From contig JAAXVQ010000005.1 in the NCBI GenBank assembly GCA_013335425.1, positions 1-18,587 of the forward strand: a stretch of DNA of 18,587 nt, in the 5' to 3' direction. The translations under genes were made by a program, and so were the position numbers. Positions 16,476 to 18,587 of this stretch are shown here, piece by piece. This DNA is from Candidatus Firestoneibacteriota bacterium (lineage in GTDB: Bacteria; Oederibacteriota; JAAXVQ01). The notes under the pieces were generated by a model, which ran no database searches, had not been told where the DNA came from, and saw only the letters and a program-made list of their open reading frames with translations. Position 1 is the first letter of the stretch. Every line of letters begins with the position of its first letter.

Positions 16476-16547
16476 TCAAGACACCCTGGTAATGACCGGC
16501 TGAAAATGACTTCGGTTTAAAGCTAACCCGGTACCTAGGCGTCTTGA
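16476..16547. repeat. 72-base imperfect inverted repeat, possible structured RNA
   Basis: Outer arms TCAAGACACCCTGGTA (16476-16491) and TACCTAGGCGTCTTGA (16532-16547) match at 13 of 16 positions. Inside, GGCT..AAA / TTT..AGCT can form a second short stem around a TTCGG-containing loop. I do not recognise a known RNA family. It could be a terminator-like or REP-like palindrome, a small RNA, or a remnant of a miniature element. Confidence 0.5.
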
Positions 16548-16602
16548 CAGTGAAATGCATTTTTGAATTCGAATGGTCATTGGAAGGAATTACGCGTCGA
16601 GC

Positions 16603-16632
16603 GGCATTTTTGTAAAAGCAACACAAAATGCC
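16603..16632. repeat. AT-rich inverted repeat downstream of the PilZ gene
   Basis: GGCATTTTTG (16603-16612) faces CAAAATGCC (16624-16632) across an 11-base loop, with one base bulged. It lies about 50 bases beyond the PilZ stop on the minus strand. It may help end that transcript, though no U-tract follows. Confidence 0.35.
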
Positions 16633-16684
16633 ACACAAGAAGACCGCGCCTCAGCCGCCGGACTTGCGTTCATGGAAAAACAGC

Positions 16685-17122
16685 TTAGGTATATAACCGC
16701 GAATTTTTGCGATCAAGTTTCTTATCGACTAAAAACGATTTAAGACGCTGACGATCTTCTCGAGCCAAATCCAAAAATTGAATGCCCAAGCGGTAATACT
16801 CTTCGCTGGAAGTAGGTTTGCACCAAGCAACACGGGAAAGTACGGTTGCCATTTCCCCGTCATTTTTCTTATTTTTAGTATCGGTCGTTTCGGTTTGAGT
16901 AGGAATATGCAAGGTGACCAGAAGCAGTTGATCCGGTTCCAGCGGGCGGTTGCTCACCATGGAAAGCCCGCCGGCGCTCATGTCTCCCGACTTGGAGGAT
17001 AACGGTTTGGATATTACATTTTTTTTAAGCGCACGATACTTCACCGCCAGACGCAGGGGCTCCCTCCGAAATCGTCTGCGTTCCTCCCCGCTCTTGCTTT
17101 TCGGAACATGTGGTTTGGGCAT
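16685..17122 (-). CDS. PilZ-domain protein (probable c-di-GMP effector)
   Basis: This is a 145-residue single-domain cytoplasmic protein. PilZ domains bind cyclic di-GMP and alter motility, envelope or transcription functions through partner contacts. The two signature motifs are both present: RxxxR in ERRRFRRE (residues about 15-20) and DxSxxG as DMSAGG (47-52), followed by the usual LSMVSNRPLEPDQLLLVTL strand region and a late YRLGIQFLDL. A basic tail follows. The start is supported by GAGGTGA (17130-17136) 7 bases upstream, an excellent ribosome-binding site. A strong promoter lies 35-63 bases upstream of the start. It is downstream of the MarC gene on the same strand, but the promoter suggests independent expression. 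No c-di-GMP synthase or phosphodiesterase gene is in the window. Confidence 0.92.
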   Translation of the reverse strand: MPKPHVPKSKSGEERRRFRREPLRLAVKYRALKKNVISKPLSSKSGDMSAGGLSMVSNRPLEPDQLLLVTLHIPTQTETTDTKNKKNDGEMATVLSRVAWCKPTSSEEYYRLGIQFLDLAREDRQRLKSFLVDKKLDRKNSRLYT

Positions 17123-17156
17123 GGGGCACTCACCTCGCTGGAAGATGGATGCTTTT

Positions 17157-17185
17157 ATTATACCTTGGTATCAGAGCCCGCTCAA
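17157..17185 (-). promoter_or_regulatory. Sigma-70-type promoter for the PilZ gene
   Basis: The minus strand reads TTGAGC (17180-17185), a 17-base spacer, then a perfect TATAAT (17157-17162). It lies between the MarC stop and the PilZ start, in the right orientation, with a leader of about 30 bases. Confidence 0.75.
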
Positions 17186-17208
17186 GTAAAAATCGCAATA
17201 ACGGGACC

Positions 17209-17841
17209 TCAGCCTAATTTCGGAAACAATTGCAGCAAACCTTCGGTAATGAATTGCACGCCAGCCGCCGAGAGCAACAAACCCATCAACCGCACGGCGA
17301 TGCTGACACCGGTCTTCCCCAGCAGACGCCCTATGGGTTGGGCCAGACGCAGCATCCAACCGGTCAACAAAGCCACGACAAGGCCAATGCCTATCAACAC
17401 CGTGGTATGTTGCCAGCTTAAATCCCGATGAGCGAAAATGGTCATGGAACTGATGGCACCCGGACCGGAGAGCAGGGGCACGGCCAAGGGGACCACGGCT
17501 ATGTTTTCTCGGTCCAGGGGGGGCTTTTCACCGTTGCGATACCCGGCATAATTGTTCTGGCGTGCATGCAGCATGTTAATACCGATGAGCAAGAGCAATA
17601 GTCCGCCCGCGACCCTAAACGAGGCAATGGAAATGCCGAAAAACCTCAACAACATTTCACCAAAAAGCGCAGATCCCACCAATACCAGCGCCACGGTTAG
17701 GGCCGAAATCCAAGCTGTGGTTCGTTGGCTGACGTCGGAGTCACTGGCCGTTAAACTGATGAAAATGGGAATAGCACCCATGGGATCAACAATGGCCAGG
17801 AGCGTTACGAAGATATTGACATATTCGCTTGCCTGATGCAT
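17209..17841 (-). CDS. MarC-family integral membrane protein
   Basis: This is a 210-residue protein with six predicted membrane segments (about 8-29, 43-64, 73-93, 116-137, 146-165, 185-205). It matches the MarC/YhgN family in length and in motifs: FVTLLAIVDPMGAIPIF near the N-terminus, SFRVAGGLLLLLIGINML, and VVPLAVPLLSGPGAISS. The family sits in the inner membrane; its transport role remains unproven despite the historical link to multiple antibiotic resistance. The ATG at 17841 has AAGGAG about 10 bases upstream. It starts 55 bases after the trpD stop on the same strand, so the two may be co-transcribed, although a metabolic link is not apparent. Confidence 0.93.
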   Translation of the reverse strand: MHQASEYVNIFVTLLAIVDPMGAIPIFISLTASDSDVSQRTTAWISALTVALVLVGSALFGEMLLRFFGISIASFRVAGGLLLLLIGINMLHARQNNYAGYRNGEKPPLDRENIAVVPLAVPLLSGPGAISSMTIFAHRDLSWQHTTVLIGIGLVVALLTGWMLRLAQPIGRLLGKTGVSIAVRLMGLLLSAAGVQFITEGLLQLFPKLG

Positions 17842-17896
17842 GTCGTCAGAGCTCCTTGTGCAGGCATTAAATCAACGGAGTTCAACCATCAATTCG

Positions 17897-18587
17897 TTAA
17901 ACTTCGGCGGCTTGGGCCGCCAGGCGTTGGGTAACTTCCGCCAACTGCCGCAACTTGCCGGCCGCCTTTCCCGAGGTGATGGTTTGCTGCGCCAGCTTGA
18001 CCCCGGCTTTGAAATCCGGCGCGCGTCCGGCCACCACAAAAACGGCCGCGGCGTTCATCAAAACCGCGTTGAGTTTAGGACCGGGCTTCCCGGCCAGTAC
18101 GTCTCTGACCACGGCGGCGTTATGGGACGCATCGCCGCCCGCCAAATCGCCCGCCTGCGCTTCCGGAAATCCGAAATCGGACGGAGTTGCAGTGTAAGTA
18201 TTCACCCGGTCGTCTTTGAGTTCGCTGACCTGTGTCGGGCCAAACAGGGAAAATTCATCCAAAGTGCCATGGCCGTGCACCACCATGGCGCGCCGCAATC
18301 CCAACCGGCGCAAAACCTCGGCCAGACGGGGCGTCAATTCTTTTTCATAAACGCCCAACACCTGTACATTCGCACCCGCCGGGTTGGCCAAAGGACCCAG
18401 AAGATTGAAAATCGTGCGTATGCCGATCTCCTTCCTTGGCCCCCCGGCATGTTTCATGGCCAAATGATACAAAGGCGCAAACAGAAAACCGATGCCGGTT
18501 TCGGCGATGCAGGCCCTGACTTGTTCCGGCTTCAGCGTCAAGTTTACGCCCAAAGCTTCCAACACATCGGCGCTGCCGCACTGCGAC
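17897..18587 (-). CDS. trpD: Anthranilate phosphoribosyltransferase, N-terminus beyond right edge
   Basis: This enzyme transfers phosphoribose from PRPP to anthranilate, the second step of tryptophan synthesis from chorismate. About 230 residues of an enzyme normally near 340 are present. The frame stays open to the right edge, so the 5' end is missing. Visible are SQCGSADVLEALGVN (equivalent to the SSKSGSADVLEALG region), FLFAPLYHLAMKH, RKEIGIRTIFNLLGPLANPAG, and VVHGHGTLDEFS with the metal/PRPP Asp-Glu pair, followed by the C-terminal helices. A GTG at 18565 lies inside the conserved region and is not the real start. The Cys in SQCGS differs from the usual Lys-Ser of many homologues. Whether other trp genes lie upstream cannot be seen. 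Confidence 0.95.
   Translation of the reverse strand, partial: SQCGSADVLEALGVNLTLKPEQVRACIAETGIGFLFAPLYHLAMKHAGGPRKEIGIRTIFNLLGPLANPAGANVQVLGVYEKELTPRLAEVLRRLGLRRAMVVHGHGTLDEFSLFGPTQVSELKDDRVNTYTATPSDFGFPEAQAGDLAGGDASHNAAVVRDVLAGKPGPKLNAVLMNAAAVFVVAGRAPDFKAGVKLAQQTITSGKAAGKLRQLAEVTQRLAAQAAEV

Larger units (their letters stand above)
16430..16684. other. Structured intergenic region between convergent genes
   Basis: These 255 bases between the NtrC-type gene and the PilZ gene contain three inverted repeats in succession (16440-16467, 16476-16547, 16603-16632) and no convincing gene. None of the stems is followed by a clear U-tract, so standard intrinsic terminators are not obvious. A 64-codon minus-strand frame crosses it but has no supporting features. 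Confidence 0.55.
16437..17212 (+). repeat. Pair of short direct repeats flanking the PilZ gene (copies at 16437-16474 and 17175-17212)
   Basis: Both copies begin AGCCCGCTCAAG and carry GGACCTC at the same offset of 29 bases, while the sequence between differs. The interval covers the PilZ gene and its promoter; the second copy includes the promoter's -35 element and the end of the MarC gene. The repeats are short, so this could be coincidence or a trace of duplication. Confidence 0.35.

Noticed and set aside
16476..16547. Cyclic di-GMP riboswitch, suggested by the nearby PilZ gene and a TAGGTACCGGGTTAGC-like stretch on the minus strand
   Set aside because: The conserved GEMM core elements are not present in order, and the element is downstream of the PilZ gene, not in a leader.
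16476..16547. Integron attC site
   Set aside because: The arms lack the RYYYAAC/GTTRRRY core sites, and no integrase or gene-cassette pattern is nearby.
16444..16638. 64-codon minus-strand frame between the NtrC-type and PilZ genes
   Set aside because: It has no recognisable domain and no supporting ribosome-binding site noted, and it covers three inverted repeats. The frame is probably chance.

Overview
The window looks like a bacterial chromosome segment of moderate GC content. It carries housekeeping genes (ychF and a trpD fragment), a dense set of signalling genes, and one very large reading frame. No rRNA, tRNA, CRISPR array, insertion sequence or phage gene is visible. The clearest taxonomic hint is the giant gene: an exported or membrane-anchored multidomain protein whose N-terminal part carries a HIQDLH motif. 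Proteins of this style are familiar from Omnitrophota and related PVC-type lineages, so I suggest that group. This is inference from protein style, not a phylogenetic result.

Layout. Positions 1-7217 (minus) form a single open frame of 2,405 complete codons with no stop, running off the left edge. It joins a signal-type segment, a TraB/ChaN-like domain, a transmembrane segment, a ROK/hexokinase-like ATPase domain, a GNAT-like segment, another transmembrane segment, a class I SAM-dependent methyltransferase, and a kinase-like (APH/protein-kinase fold) region. Just upstream of its ATG is a perfect inverted repeat whose 3' arm is the Shine-Dalgarno sequence. An AT-rich divergent region (7218-7499) separates it from ychF (7500-8594, plus).

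Positions 8604-13103 (minus) hold a probable signalling operon transcribed right to left: an HDOD protein, a soluble tripartite hybrid histidine kinase (PAS-GAF-HisKA-HATPase-REC-REC-HPt), and a single-domain CheY-like receiver overlapping the kinase gene by 19 bases. A 357-base divergent region with two inverted repeats follows. Then come a membrane-bound histidine kinase (13461-15047, plus) and, 2 bases later, an NtrC-type sigma-54 activator (15050-16429, plus), which form a cognate pair.

Positions 16430-16684 are a structured intergenic stretch with three successive inverted repeats. To its right, on the minus strand, lie a PilZ-domain protein with a strong sigma-70-type promoter, a MarC-family membrane protein, and the C-terminal two thirds of anthranilate phosphoribosyltransferase (trpD), cut by the right edge.

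Together the middle of the window is a sensory and regulatory block: two phosphorelay systems, an HDOD protein and a c-di-GMP-type effector. The unusual item is the giant fusion protein, which combines apparent ATP-, SAM- and acyl-CoA-type domains on one membrane-associated chain.
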